NCBI GenBank assembly: GCA_005880575.1
Contig: VBIZ01000118.1
Location: 1-50,561 of the forward strand
Direction: 5' to 3'
From: Chloroflexota bacterium
GTDB taxonomy: Bacteria; Chloroflexota; Limnocylindria; P2-11E
DNA length: 50,561 bases
A program made the translations under genes and the position numbers. The notes under the pieces are model-generated. The model was not told the origin of the DNA and searched no databases. It worked only from the letters and a program-made list of their open reading frames with translations. Positions within the stretch are counted from its first letter, which is position 1; each line of letters opens with the position of its first letter. Shown piece after piece: positions 27,735 to 36,484 of this stretch.

Positions 27735-28873
27735 ACGTGGACACGACGTTCTGGGGGACACGCCAGACCGGCGTGGCGGCGCTCGAGCGCGAGCTCACGC
27801 GCCTGCGTCGCGCGCAGAGCGCCCACGCCCGCGAGCTCGGTCGGCCGATCGCGCGGGCCTCGGTGCTGAATCTCATCGTGTACGCCGAGCGCGAGGAGCA
27901 CGCTCGCCGCGCGGCGCGCAGCATCGCCGACCTCGCGCTGCGGCACCCGTCGCGCGCGATCGTCGTGCTCGCCGACCGCGGCGCGCGCGAGGGAGTCGAA
28001 CAACGCATCGAGATGCACTGCCGGCTACCGATCGCGGACGGCGCGCGACTCGTGTGCTACGAGCAGATCCTCGTCCGCGCGCGCGGCGACGTCGACGACC
28101 GCCTCGCGTCCGCGCTCATCCCGCTTCTCGTGCCTGATCTGCCGGTCTTCCTCTGGTGGACGGGGACACCGCCGCTCGGCTCGCGGTCGTTCGCGGATCT
28201 CCTGCGTCTCGCCGATCGGCTCCTCGTCGACTCCGCCGATTTCGCGCGACCCGAGCTGACGCTGCCCGTCATCGCGCGCATCTCGGATGACGCGCGTGGA
28301 CGATTCGGCCTCACCGATCTCAATTGGACGCGGCTCACACCATGGCGCGAGATCGCGACATCGTTCTTCGACGTTCCCGCGTGGCGGTTCTTTCTGGACG
28401 GTATCACCGGGCTGCGTGTCGGTTTTGCCGTGGACATGGACGGTCGTGACATACATCCTTCGCAGGCGTTGCTGTTCGTGGGATGGCTGGCGTCGCGTCT
28501 CGGCTGGCGACCGCTCGAGGCGCTCGCTCCTTCAGAGGCCGGCGGGCTCCTGTTCGCGATCGCGCGTCCCGACAGCGCACGGATCATGGTCCGCGTGCGT
28601 CCGCGCTTCGAGCGCGGGCTCGACGAGGGCGACGTATCGGGGATCCGAATACAGGCGGCGAGTGGCCAGCAGCTCGCGGAGTTCGTCGTGAAGCGCCAGC
28701 CGAGTCCACGGCATCAGACTGCCACCGTCCTCCTGGACGGCGAGCGGCGATGGGAGCGCACCATGCCGCTTCCGTCGCCGGCCATCGTCGAGCTCATCGG
28801 TGAGGAGCTCTCGATCCTCGGAAGCGATCGCACGTATGAAAAGGCGCTCGACAGTCTTGTCGAGCTCGCCTAG
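27719..28873 (+). CDS. opcA: Glucose-6-phosphate dehydrogenase assembly protein OpcA
   Basis: 384 residues. OpcA activates or assembles G6PDH in cyanobacteria and actinobacteria. 'TRQTGVAALERELTRLRRAQ' is followed by 'ASVLNLIVYAEREEHARRAARSI', 'HPSRAIVVLAD' and 'PLLVPDLPVFLWWTGTPPLGSRSFADLLRLADRLLVDSADF', all typical of OpcA. The ATG at 27719 overlaps zwf; GTG 27737 is an alternative. Its position behind zwf agrees with its partner role. Confidence 0.92.
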   Translation: MAEGVDVDTTFWGTRQTGVAALERELTRLRRAQSAHARELGRPIARASVLNLIVYAEREEHARRAARSIADLALRHPSRAIVVLADRGAREGVEQRIEMHCRLPIADGARLVCYEQILVRARGDVDDRLASALIPLLVPDLPVFLWWTGTPPLGSRSFADLLRLADRLLVDSADFARPELTLPVIARISDDARGRFGLTDLNWTRLTPWREIATSFFDVPAWRFFLDGITGLRVGFAVDMDGRDIHPSQALLFVGWLASRLGWRPLEALAPSEAGGLLFAIARPDSARIMVRVRPRFERGLDEGDVSGIRIQAASGQQLAEFVVKRQPSPRHQTATVLLDGERRWERTMPLPSPAIVELIGEELSILGSDRTYEKALDSLVELA

Positions 28874-28907
28874 TGGGTTAGCACACAAGTTGCGGACAGG
28901 CGATGGC

Positions 28908-30161
28908 ATGGCCAGCGAGAAGACCGGCGATCTTCGCGCGCCCGCGCAGGCGCGTCTGCTCGCCAACCGGTACCGGCTTCTCGAGCGCATCGATGAGGGC
29001 GGCGCCGGGGAGGTGTGGCGAGCACGCGACGAGAAGCTCGGCCGCGACGTCGCGATCAAGCTCCTCGGCCCCGACGCGGATGACGCCTTCCGCTCGCGCT
29101 TCGCTGATGAAGCGCGCCGTGCCGCGGCGGTGGTCCATCCGAACGTCGTCACGGTGTTCGACGAAGGCCGGGACGGCGCCGACGCGTTCATGGTCATGGA
29201 GCTCGTGCCGGGGAAAACGCTCCGCGACATCGTGGCCGAGCGCGGTCCCTTGCCCGCGCACGAGGTGGCGCGTCTCGTCCGGCAGGTCGCTGCGGCGCTC
29301 GACGCCGCTCATGCGGCCGGCGTGATCCACTGTGACGTGAAGCCGGCGAACGTCATCGTCGACCCCAAGGGCCTCGCGAAGCTCACCGACTTCGGGATCG
29401 CGCGGGCCGCGCGCGATCGTGACGAGCAGGAGCTCCTCGGAACGGCCCGATACATCGCGCCCGAGCGCGTCGAAGGTGGCCCGGTCACCGCGCGCACCGA
29501 TGTCTACGGACTCGGGCTCGTCGCGTACGAGCTCCTCACCGGAAGGCCCGCGTTCGACGGCGCGACGAGCGAAGAGCTCGTGCGCGAGCGGCTCCTCGGA
29601 CCGCCGCCGTCGCTGCGGCTCGCGCGGGTCGGCCTCGACGACCGCCTCGACGCGATCGTTGGACGCGCCCTTGCGACGTTGCCTGATCGGCGGTACGCAA
29701 GCGCCGGCGCCTTCGCGCGAGCGTTCTCGGACGTCGCCGATCGCGACAGCGATCCCACCTCGCTCCTTGGATCGATCGGACGCACACGCGACGCGCGCGG
29801 CTGGACGCTCCCGCGATTCGACAGCAGCGTCGCGATCCTTGCGGTGCTCGCGATCCTCTTCGCTCTCTTCCTCTTCTTCTCGTCCTTTCCAAAGGCGGCC
29901 GTCCCCGGTGCGAACCCGACCCCTGCCGCGAGCGCCGCCGTGGTAGGCACGCCGAACGTCGTCGGAAAGAAGCTCGCCGACGCGATCGCGGCGTTGCAAG
30001 CCGCCGGCTTTCCGGTGATCGAGTGGGGTCCGGCGCAGAGCCAGGGTGCGCCGTGCGCGGTGATACGTCAGGACCCGCCAGCCGGGACGGCGCTGGGGCG
30101 TGGCGCGAAGACGACCCTCGCGTATGTAGCCGGCAAGGACTGCACGCAGAAGGGAGACTAG
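28908..30161 (+). CDS. Membrane Ser/Thr protein kinase with one PASTA domain
   Basis: 417 residues. The kinase domain (about 22-280) has the Gly loop 'IDEGGAGEVW', the Lys of 'VAIKLL' (Lys51), the catalytic loop 'HCDVKPANV' (about 141-149), 'DFG' (161-163) and 'APE'. The usual HRD reads HCD, so it is a non-RD kinase. A membrane helix at about 307-327 is followed by an external PASTA-like domain ('GTPNVVGKKLADAIAALQAAGFPV', about 348-412) that may sense muropeptides or lipid II. The PP2C gene follows directly. Related kinases control cell wall growth and division. Confidence 0.93.
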   Translation: MASEKTGDLRAPAQARLLANRYRLLERIDEGGAGEVWRARDEKLGRDVAIKLLGPDADDAFRSRFADEARRAAAVVHPNVVTVFDEGRDGADAFMVMELVPGKTLRDIVAERGPLPAHEVARLVRQVAAALDAAHAAGVIHCDVKPANVIVDPKGLAKLTDFGIARAARDRDEQELLGTARYIAPERVEGGPVTARTDVYGLGLVAYELLTGRPAFDGATSEELVRERLLGPPPSLRLARVGLDDRLDAIVGRALATLPDRRYASAGAFARAFSDVADRDSDPTSLLGSIGRTRDARGWTLPRFDSSVAILAVLAILFALFLFFSSFPKAAVPGANPTPAASAAVVGTPNVVGKKLADAIAALQAAGFPVIEWGPAQSQGAPCAVIRQDPPAGTALGRGAKTTLAYVAGKDCTQKGD

Positions 30162-30163
30162 GG

Positions 30164-30961
30164 CTGGGAGCGCAAACGGCGGCACGCACCGACACGGGGC
30201 GCGTTCGCGAGAACAACGAAGACCGCTACCTCGTCCGCGAGGGAGGCAAGACGACCCTCATCGCGGTCGCCGACGGCGTCGGCGGCGAGGCGGGCGGCGA
30301 GCTCGCGAGCGCCGCCGCGGTCGATGCGCTGGCCGACGGTTTCTTCAGCACGCCGGCGGGCTCGATGACCCCGGCCGAGGCCCTCGCGGCGGCGATCCGC
30401 GGCGCGAACGACGCGGTGCTGGGCGCCGCGGGCAAGAGCGGACAGCAAGGAGCGGCGTCGACGCTCGTCGTGGCGGCGATCGCGGACGGCTCGGCCGCTA
30501 TCGGAAACCTCGGCGACAGCCGCGCCTACCTGCTACGCGACGGCGAGATCCGCCTGGTCACGGCCGACCACTCGGGCGAATACCAGAGCTCGATCACCAG
30601 ATTCGTCGGCGATCCGCGCGGCGTGCAGCCAGACGTGTTCCTCGAGGCGCTCCGTCCCGGTGACCGTCTTCTGCTGTGCTCCGATGGATTGACGCGTCAC
30701 GTCCCCGACGCTGAGATCGCGTCGACAGTGCGACGAACCGACCTCGACCGAGCGGCGACCGCCCTCATCGATCTCGCCAGGTCACGCGGCGGCGAGGACA
30801 ACATCACGGTCGTGCTCTATGCGGCGCGCCGCACGTTCGGCCTCGCGAGCCTGCGTCACAACGTCGTGAACCTCGTCCTTGCGCTGCTGACCGCGGTCGT
30901 CGTTGCCGGCGCGATCGCGGCACTCCTCTTCGCTAGCGGCGCATACCCGACCGCGCGGTAG
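30164..30961 (+). CDS. PP2C-family Ser/Thr phosphatase, apparent CTG start
   Basis: 265 residues. Probable antagonist of the upstream kinase. All PPM metal motifs are present: 'TDTGRVRENNED', 'VADGVGG', 'LGDSRAYLLR', 'LLLCSDGLTRHV' and 'RGGEDNITVVL'. A C-terminal membrane helix ('VVNLVLALLTAVVVAGAIAALLF') anchors it. After the kinase stop there is no ATG, GTG or TTG before the conserved start; CTG 30164 gives 'GAQTAARTDTGRVREN', the normal beginning of this family, with AGGGAG (30151-30156) 7 nt upstream. The 3' end overlaps the convergent glycosyltransferase gene by 29 nt. Confidence 0.93.
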   Translation: MGAQTAARTDTGRVRENNEDRYLVREGGKTTLIAVADGVGGEAGGELASAAAVDALADGFFSTPAGSMTPAEALAAAIRGANDAVLGAAGKSGQQGAASTLVVAAIADGSAAIGNLGDSRAYLLRDGEIRLVTADHSGEYQSSITRFVGDPRGVQPDVFLEALRPGDRLLLCSDGLTRHVPDAEIASTVRRTDLDRAATALIDLARSRGGEDNITVVLYAARRTFGLASLRHNVVNLVLALLTAVVVAGAIAALLFASGAYPTAR

Positions 30962-33900
30962 CAAGGAGCCGGGAGAATCCCGGCGAGCTGCTCCACGAGA
31001 TGAGCGCCCCGACCGTCGCCGCGACCGCGAGGGCGAGAGCGACCCGTGCGAAGAGCGCGGAAAACGAGAACGACGACCCGATCGTCGGGTTGCAGACGAA
31101 CGTCGGATAGAACGTGCACTCGTACGTCCACGTCGGAAGGATGAAAAACATCCCGGCCTGGGCGCCCGGGAACGGCTGTGCCGAGATGAACGGATAGAAG
31201 TACGCGAACACCGCCGCGGCGATCGCGAGGTACCCGACAACGAGGCGGGCGCGACCGGTCTCCCACAGGTACGCGAGCCCCGCCGCGAGCGCGAGCAGGT
31301 AGAACGGCAGCACCGTGAAGAAGTGATAGAAGAACAGCACGCGTCCGATCGGAATCCAGGCGACGTACTGCGCCAGACCGGCGAACACGACCACGGCGAG
31401 CGGAACCGACCGCGCGCGGATCGCCGCGACGGCGCACCACCCGAACGCGACGATGCCGGCCCAGAAGAGCGCGACGTTGCCGGCGTCGTATATGTACGCG
31501 TTGTCGCCGCCGCCGGACGCGCCGAAGTACCAGTAGACGGGCTTCAGCACGAGCGGCCAGCTCCACCACGGCGACCCTGCGGGATGCGGAGCGGTCAGCC
31601 CCGAGTGGTACCAGTACATCTGCTGCGTGAGCTCCCAGAGGCTCCAGTTGTAGGGGATCGTCGGGCCGCCAAACCAGCGCACGTAGCTCGCGAGATAGAT
31701 GCCGGCGGGGATCGCGGCGAACGAGATGAAGAGGACGATCGCGTTCAATCCGCGCCGCGCGAAAAGGTCGAGCGGACCGCCGGAGCCGGGGTGTCCGCGC
31801 TCGTACGCGCGCGCCGTGACGGCGAGCGACGCAATCAGCATTCCGGCCAGCGCGTAAGCGCCGGCCCACTTCGCGGCGAGCGCGAACCCGAAGAGCGACC
31901 CCGCGATGACGATGTCGAGCGTCGCCCACCGTCGCGGCCGATGGGCCGCGATCACGAAGTACCAGCCCGCCACGATCAGTGTCGCGACGTAAATGTCGTT
32001 CATGCCGATCCGCGCCTGGGCAAACATCGAACCGTCCGCGAGCACCGCGACACCGACGAGCGCCGGGACGACCGTAGACGCGAAGAGCCGCCGGGCGAGG
32101 AGCACGAGGAGGAACGCGAGCACGGCGGCGAACAGGACCCCGGGCAGCCGCCACGCCAGCGCATGACGGCCGGTCTCGACGAGATCCGCGCCGTTCGCGC
32201 CGGCGACGACGAGCTTGTCGCCCTCACCGTCGACGCCGAGCAGAGTCCCGGTGACCGGGATGGACACGTACGGCGACGACCCGTGCGTTTCGACCACCAC
32301 GATGCGTCCTTCATCGAGTGCGTACAGGAAATCGGTGCGCGGGACGATCGCGAGTGCGGTCGCGCCCGTGGAGAAGGATCCCGTGCGCGCGTTCGCGAGC
32401 GAGACCGCCTCGTGCGAGCCGGACTCGAGCTCGAACACGTCGAGTGTCGGCGCGTCGGCGCGCGCGACGAAGATGCGGTTCGGGCCGAGCGCATACGCGA
32501 TCGCCGTACCGGGACGACCGCCGGTGAGCGCCCGCGTTTCCTGCCCGGTGTCCGCCGAGATGACATGCACGGTCCCCTGCGGGTCGAGGACGTAGAGCTC
32601 GCTGCCGTCCGTCTTCGCGGTGACCGCGACCGTCGCGACCGGTACGAGCGTCGGTTGGGCGTCGAGCGTCGCGTAGATCGCGAGCCCCGCCGGCGCGCCG
32701 ACGACCACACGGTCGCCCGCGAGCGACAGCGAGCGCGCTCCGCCGAACGGCAGCTGAACCGTTTGGAGCTGCGTGTTGCTCGGCGTCTCGGCGAAAGGCA
32801 CGACCACAAGCGATGTGGGGGTCATCACGATCGCGTGGTCGCCCTGGACGGCGATGGCAGATGCGGTATCGCCGAGATTCGCGCGGTCACCAGGACCTCC
32901 GCCACCGCGCGCCCAGACAGTGACGACGCCGTCACGCGACACATACGCGCGGGTGCCATCGCCGGAGACCGCGAAAGCCGCCGGACCATCTCGTGGCACG
33001 CTCTCCCGCCCGACGACTCGATCGTCGCCGAACGCGAGGATCCCGAGCGCCATGATCTCCTTCGCGAGGTGTGGGTGGGTCCACTCGTAGGGCTCGCGCT
33101 GCGCGAGAAGCTCGAACGCCGTCCGTGCGTGATACACCTCGTCGAAGTACATGTCGCGGGGCCAGTCCAGCCGGTAGCCTCGTGACGCGAGGACCGCGAG
33201 GGCGACGAGTGCGGCCACGGTCACGTCGCGACGGGTTGGCAGCCGACCCGGGCCGAGCCCAGGGGGTAGGACCCACGAGCGCTGCCGCGGCCGAGATACC
33301 GCGGCGACATCCCACGCCGTGTCGCTCTCGAGCCGCGTGTCGCCGCGGACGAGGCGCCACACCAGATAGGCGGCTGCGCCCATCATCACGACCGCGATCC
33401 CGATCTGCCCCGTCCGGCCGAAGAGGGTCGCCTCGATGATCTGCGGGACGCGCAGATCGACGTATTGCTCGTACCGCGTGAACGCGTAATAGAGCGAGAG
33501 CGCGAACGTGAGGGCGAGCACCAGGTACGGCACCAGCACGCGCCGGCGCGTGGCGGCGAGCGGCAATGCGAGCGCGAAGACCGGGAAGAGATAGCGCTCG
33601 TGCGCGCGCGTCGGCAGGAAGTAGAACGCGAGACCGGCGAAGACGGCGCACGCGAGGAGCGCGGCCGTATCGCGACGCCACCACAGTGGCAGCGCCGAAG
33701 CGACGACTCCGATCACGAGGAGGAGGCCACCCCAGACGACCAGACCGGCGTCCGGCTTCCAGAAGTCGAAGAAGACCGACCACCCGTTGAACGCGTAGAG
33801 CGACGTGTAGGGGTACGTCTCCGCGGCGCTGCGCACGAGCTGAACGAGCTCGGCCGCGATGCGCGTCGGGTCGGGTCCCCAAAACGGCACGCACAGCACA

Positions 33901-34544
33901 TAGGCGGTCGCGGCGGCGGCGCCCAGCGTCACGCCAAGCGCGCGCCACCGCGCCTCACGGACGAACTCGAACGCGGCGGCCGCCACGATGACGAGCAGCC
34001 CGATCCCGAACTGCGGCTTCACCAGCGCGGCGACTGCGCCGAGCGCGCCCGCGAGCCACCACCGCCGCGAGCCCGCGGCGAGGACGGAGGCGAAGAGCGG
34101 AAGTGTCCCGACCGCATCGACCTGGCCCCAATAGGTGCCCGCGAAGATCGCTCCCGGCTGAAGCGACCAGAGGGCGGCGGCGGCGATGCCCGGAGCGCGC
34201 CCCGCCGTGCGCCAGAGCACGCGCGCCGCGAGGATCGCGATGCCGATGTCGGCGGGTATGGTGATCGCCTTGACCGCGATGCGGAGAAGCTCGCCGTCGA
34301 AAAGGGCGCCGAGAAGCCAGAGGACGTACAGGAACGCGGGCGGGTAGTCGCTGAAATATCCCGGCTCGTAGAAGCGCGCGGGGCCGATCTGCGCGAGCCT
34401 CTCGGCCCACGCCTCGAATGTCCCCACGTCGGTCGGAAAACCCTGCGCGCGCACCGCGAGAAGCCGGATGAGCACACCGAGCGCGATCGCCGCGGCGACC
34501 ACAAGCTGCGCACGGCGGTCGCCGCGCTGCTGGTCCTCGTTCAT
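30933..34544 (-). CDS. Two-module GT-C glycosyltransferase with a beta-propeller inserted in the PMT module
   Basis: 1203 residues, start ATG 34544 overlapping the upstream stop (ATGA). Residues about 12-405 form a GT-C module with about nine membrane segments, an Asp in the first outer loop ('PTDVGTFEAWAERL') and the motif 'RAHERYLFP' (313-321) seen in GT87/PIG-M-like mannosyltransferases. Residues about 440-1203 are a PMT (GT39) module: 'RDMYFDEVYHA' with the acidic pair, 'EWTHPHLAKEIMALGILAFGD', and after the insert 'LAWRLPGVLFAAVLAF' and 'GSMFAQARIGMNDIY'. Between 'FGDDRVVG' and 'WRLPG', which are usually adjacent, sit about 280 residues (515-792) of repeats such as 'AFAVSGDGTRAYVSRDGVVTV', 'ELYVLDPQGTVHVISADTG' and 'FLYALDEGRIVVVE', a seven-bladed-like propeller facing outside. 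Polyprenyl-phosphate sugars are the likely donors. Confidence 0.88.
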   Translation of the reverse strand: MNEDQQRGDRRAQLVVAAAIALGVLIRLLAVRAQGFPTDVGTFEAWAERLAQIGPARFYEPGYFSDYPPAFLYVLWLLGALFDGELLRIAVKAITIPADIGIAILAARVLWRTAGRAPGIAAAALWSLQPGAIFAGTYWGQVDAVGTLPLFASVLAAGSRRWWLAGALGAVAALVKPQFGIGLLVIVAAAAFEFVREARWRALGVTLGAAAATAYVLCVPFWGPDPTRIAAELVQLVRSAAETYPYTSLYAFNGWSVFFDFWKPDAGLVVWGGLLLVIGVVASALPLWWRRDTAALLACAVFAGLAFYFLPTRAHERYLFPVFALALPLAATRRRVLVPYLVLALTFALSLYYAFTRYEQYVDLRVPQIIEATLFGRTGQIGIAVVMMGAAAYLVWRLVRGDTRLESDTAWDVAAVSRPRQRSWVLPPGLGPGRLPTRRDVTVAALVALAVLASRGYRLDWPRDMYFDEVYHARTAFELLAQREPYEWTHPHLAKEIMALGILAFGDDRVVGRESVPRDGPAAFAVSGDGTRAYVSRDGVVTVWARGGGGPGDRANLGDTASAIAVQGDHAIVMTPTSLVVVPFAETPSNTQLQTVQLPFGGARSLSLAGDRVVVGAPAGLAIYATLDAQPTLVPVATVAVTAKTDGSELYVLDPQGTVHVISADTGQETRALTGGRPGTAIAYALGPNRIFVARADAPTLDVFELESGSHEAVSLANARTGSFSTGATALAIVPRTDFLYALDEGRIVVVETHGSSPYVSIPVTGTLLGVDGEGDKLVVAGANGADLVETGRHALAWRLPGVLFAAVLAFLLVLLARRLFASTVVPALVGVAVLADGSMFAQARIGMNDIYVATLIVAGWYFVIAAHRPRRWATLDIVIAGSLFGFALAAKWAGAYALAGMLIASLAVTARAYERGHPGSGGPLDLFARRGLNAIVLFISFAAIPAGIYLASYVRWFGGPTIPYNWSLWELTQQMYWYHSGLTAPHPAGSPWWSWPLVLKPVYWYFGASGGGDNAYIYDAGNVALFWAGIVAFGWCAVAAIRARSVPLAVVVFAGLAQYVAWIPIGRVLFFYHFFTVLPFYLLALAAGLAYLWETGRARLVVGYLAIAAAVFAYFYPFISAQPFPGAQAGMFFILPTWTYECTFYPTFVCNPTIGSSFSFSALFARVALALAVAATVGALISWSSSPGFSRLLATARSGMRR

Positions 34545-35731
34545 TGCCAATACTCGAATCGCGTGATCGCGATCGTGGCATAGATGTTTACGGCGAGCGA
34601 TAGAACGATCGCGAGGATGAAGATGGCCGTGGGCCGGCGGCGCCAGACCCCACGGAAGAGACCGTCCCCCGTGAGCGCCAGCGCGACGAGGAACGGTTGG
34701 GCATCGATGCTGAAGCGGTACCCGAACTGCTGGAATCCCACGGTGCCGTGAAAGAGGTCGGGCAGGAGCGCAAGCAACGCCGCGGTCGCGGTGGCGGCCA
34801 CGGCGACGTCGCGGCGGACCTCGCGAAGCGCCAGGAAGACCCATACGAATGCCGGCGTGGTGAGAAAGAGGCTCATGCCGATGAAGCGCGGGCGCGGGAA
34901 GAAGGGTGTTGCCGGGACAAAGTCGGGCGGCTCTAGAAAGATCGCTTTCAGCTGGCGCAGCAGGTACACGGGCGAGAAGAGCCCCTGATTGAAGAACACG
35001 TCGCCCTGGGTGAGCCGGGCGTACCCCTCATCGAGCGGCGTTCCCCATCTCAACAGGTTGTATCCCACATAGACGATGGCAAAGGGCAGGCCACCGGCGA
35101 CGACGGCGCCGAGAGCGCGCCCGTACCCCGTGCCGCTCCTCCGCGCGCAGAGCAGCGCGAGCGCCGGCGCGGCAAGCGCGACGGGCAGGCGGGCGAGTGC
35201 GGAGATACCGACGAGCGCGCCGACCGCGACGGCGCTGCCACCGCCCGCGGCGACGGCGAAGGCGAAGGACAAGAAGAGCATCGACGCCGAGTGGGCCGCA
35301 AACCAGGCTCGCCCGTCGACGCTCGAGAAGAGGAGCGTGGTCCCGAACGCGGAGAGGAGCGCGCCGGCGAGCGCGTACTTTCGCGGCGCGCCGTACGCCC
35401 GTAGCCCGTAATAAAGGACTCCAGCCGACGCCCCGCCGGCTATCCGGGACGCGACCACCTGCGCGACCGCCGTCGGAAAGAACGGCACGAACGGAAGCGA
35501 CAGGATCGCCGGCAGGGGCGGATAAACGACGCAGTAGCGCCCCTCGCCGCAGGAAAGGAGCTCGTTCAACCAGGGAGGCGCCTCGGTCAGCCACCAGCGG
35601 CCATGGAGGAACGCGTCCGCCAGGCGCCCGTAGTAGTCGTAGTCGGTGGTGAGACCGAGGCCGGCGGCCACGTAGATCCCGGCCGCGATCACACCGATCC
35701 ATATCGCGGCTGCTCTGTCCGACACGGTCAT
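34541..35731 (-). CDS. GT-C type membrane protein, probable glycosyltransferase
   Basis: 396 residues with about ten membrane segments. The first outer loop 'LTTDYDYYGRLADAFLHGRWWLTEAP' holds several Asp residues typical of GT-C catalytic loops, followed by 'GRYCVVYPPLPAILSLPFVPFF', similar to polyprenyl-phosphate-dependent mannosyl or arabinosyl transferases. Overlaps the fusion gene by 4 nt, so both are likely produced together. The acceptor is unknown. A TAGCGT element lies 11 nt before the ATG. It is divergent from the polyprenyl-phosphate sugar synthase gene. Confidence 0.8.
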   Translation of the reverse strand: MTVSDRAAAIWIGVIAAGIYVAAGLGLTTDYDYYGRLADAFLHGRWWLTEAPPWLNELLSCGEGRYCVVYPPLPAILSLPFVPFFPTAVAQVVASRIAGGASAGVLYYGLRAYGAPRKYALAGALLSAFGTTLLFSSVDGRAWFAAHSASMLFLSFAFAVAAGGGSAVAVGALVGISALARLPVALAAPALALLCARRSGTGYGRALGAVVAGGLPFAIVYVGYNLLRWGTPLDEGYARLTQGDVFFNQGLFSPVYLLRQLKAIFLEPPDFVPATPFFPRPRFIGMSLFLTTPAFVWVFLALREVRRDVAVAATATAALLALLPDLFHGTVGFQQFGYRFSIDAQPFLVALALTGDGLFRGVWRRRPTAIFILAIVLSLAVNIYATIAITRFEYWQ

Positions 35732-35742
35732 GCGACATCAAC

Positions 35743-35752
35743 ACGCTAACCT
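35743..35752. promoter_or_regulatory. Overlapping divergent -10-like elements
   Basis: On the minus strand TAGCGT (35748 to 35743) lies 11 nt before the ATG at 35731. On the plus strand TAACCT (35747-35752) lies 9 nt before the GTG at 35762. The two elements overlap, which would make the divergent genes share and compete for one promoter site. Confidence 0.35.
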
Positions 35753-35761
35753 TGCGGGCCA

Positions 35762-36484
35762 GTGCCCGCACGGCTCGACAGCCTCTCCTTCTTTTTCCCG
35801 GCACTCAACGAAGAGGACAACGTCGCGCCGATCGTCGAAGAGGCACTGGTGGTTCTGCCGCGCTTCACCGACGACTTCGAGGTCACCGTCGTCGACGACG
35901 GGAGCAGCGACCGGACCGGCGCGATCGCCGACGATCTCGCGCGGAAGGACCCGCGCGTCCGGGTGATCCATCACGGGACCCGTCGCGGGTACGGCGGTGC
36001 CGTCCGCTCGGGCCTGCGCGCAGCCTCCAAGAACTGGATCTTCTTCACCGACGGCGACCGCCAGTTCGCGCTCGAAGACCTCGCGCTGCTCATCGCGGCG
36101 AGCGATGGCGTCGATGCGGTCGTCGGCTTCCGGAAGAAGCGCGCCGACCCGGCGCGGCGGCTTTTCGTTGCGTGGGTCTACAACCGCCTCATCCGCCTGG
36201 GGTTCGGCGGTGGCTGGCGCGACGTCGACTGCGCGTTCAAGCTCTTCAGAAGAGAGGTGTTCGAGCGCGTGCCGCTCGAGCGGGTGCGCTCCGAGGGTGC
36301 GTTCTTTTCCCCCGAGCTCTTGATCACGCTCCGCCGGGCCGGAATCCGCGTGCGTCAAGTCGGGGTGCGGCACTTTCCTCGCACCGCCCACGAGCCCAAG
36401 GGCGCCTCGCCGCGCGTGATCCTCCGCGCGATCCGCGACCTCCTGCGGCTACGCGCTCGCCTCTGGTTGCATCCAAACAGCTAG
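35762..36484 (+). CDS. GT2 glycosyltransferase, polyprenyl-phosphate mannose synthase-like
   Basis: 240 residues. 'LSFFFPALNEEDNVAPIVEEAL', 'FEVTVVDDGSSDRTGAIADDLA' and 'VIHHGTRRGYGGAVRSGLRAA' match dolichyl-phosphate mannose/glucose synthases, and 'FFTDGDRQF' takes the DXD position. No membrane helices follow, unlike ArnC/GtrB. Such enzymes load a sugar from a nucleotide donor onto polyprenyl phosphate, which feeds GT-C enzymes outside the membrane. The two divergent GT-C genes are the obvious users. Start is GTG 35762 with a TAACCT element 9 nt upstream. Confidence 0.87.
   Translation: MPARLDSLSFFFPALNEEDNVAPIVEEALVVLPRFTDDFEVTVVDDGSSDRTGAIADDLARKDPRVRVIHHGTRRGYGGAVRSGLRAASKNWIFFTDGDRQFALEDLALLIAASDGVDAVVGFRKKRADPARRLFVAWVYNRLIRLGFGGGWRDVDCAFKLFRREVFERVPLERVRSEGAFFSPELLITLRRAGIRVRQVGVRHFPRTAHEPKGASPRVILRAIRDLLRLRARLWLHPNS

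Noticed and set aside
32200-33000. Propeller region of the fusion gene considered as a separate gene
   Set aside because: The frame is continuous with no stop, and PMT motifs continue directly on both sides.
30902-33185. Plus-strand frame of about 760 codons opposite the glycosyltransferase fusion
   Set aside because: Arg/Glu/Asp-rich antisense translation without domains; the minus strand has membrane segments and GT motifs.
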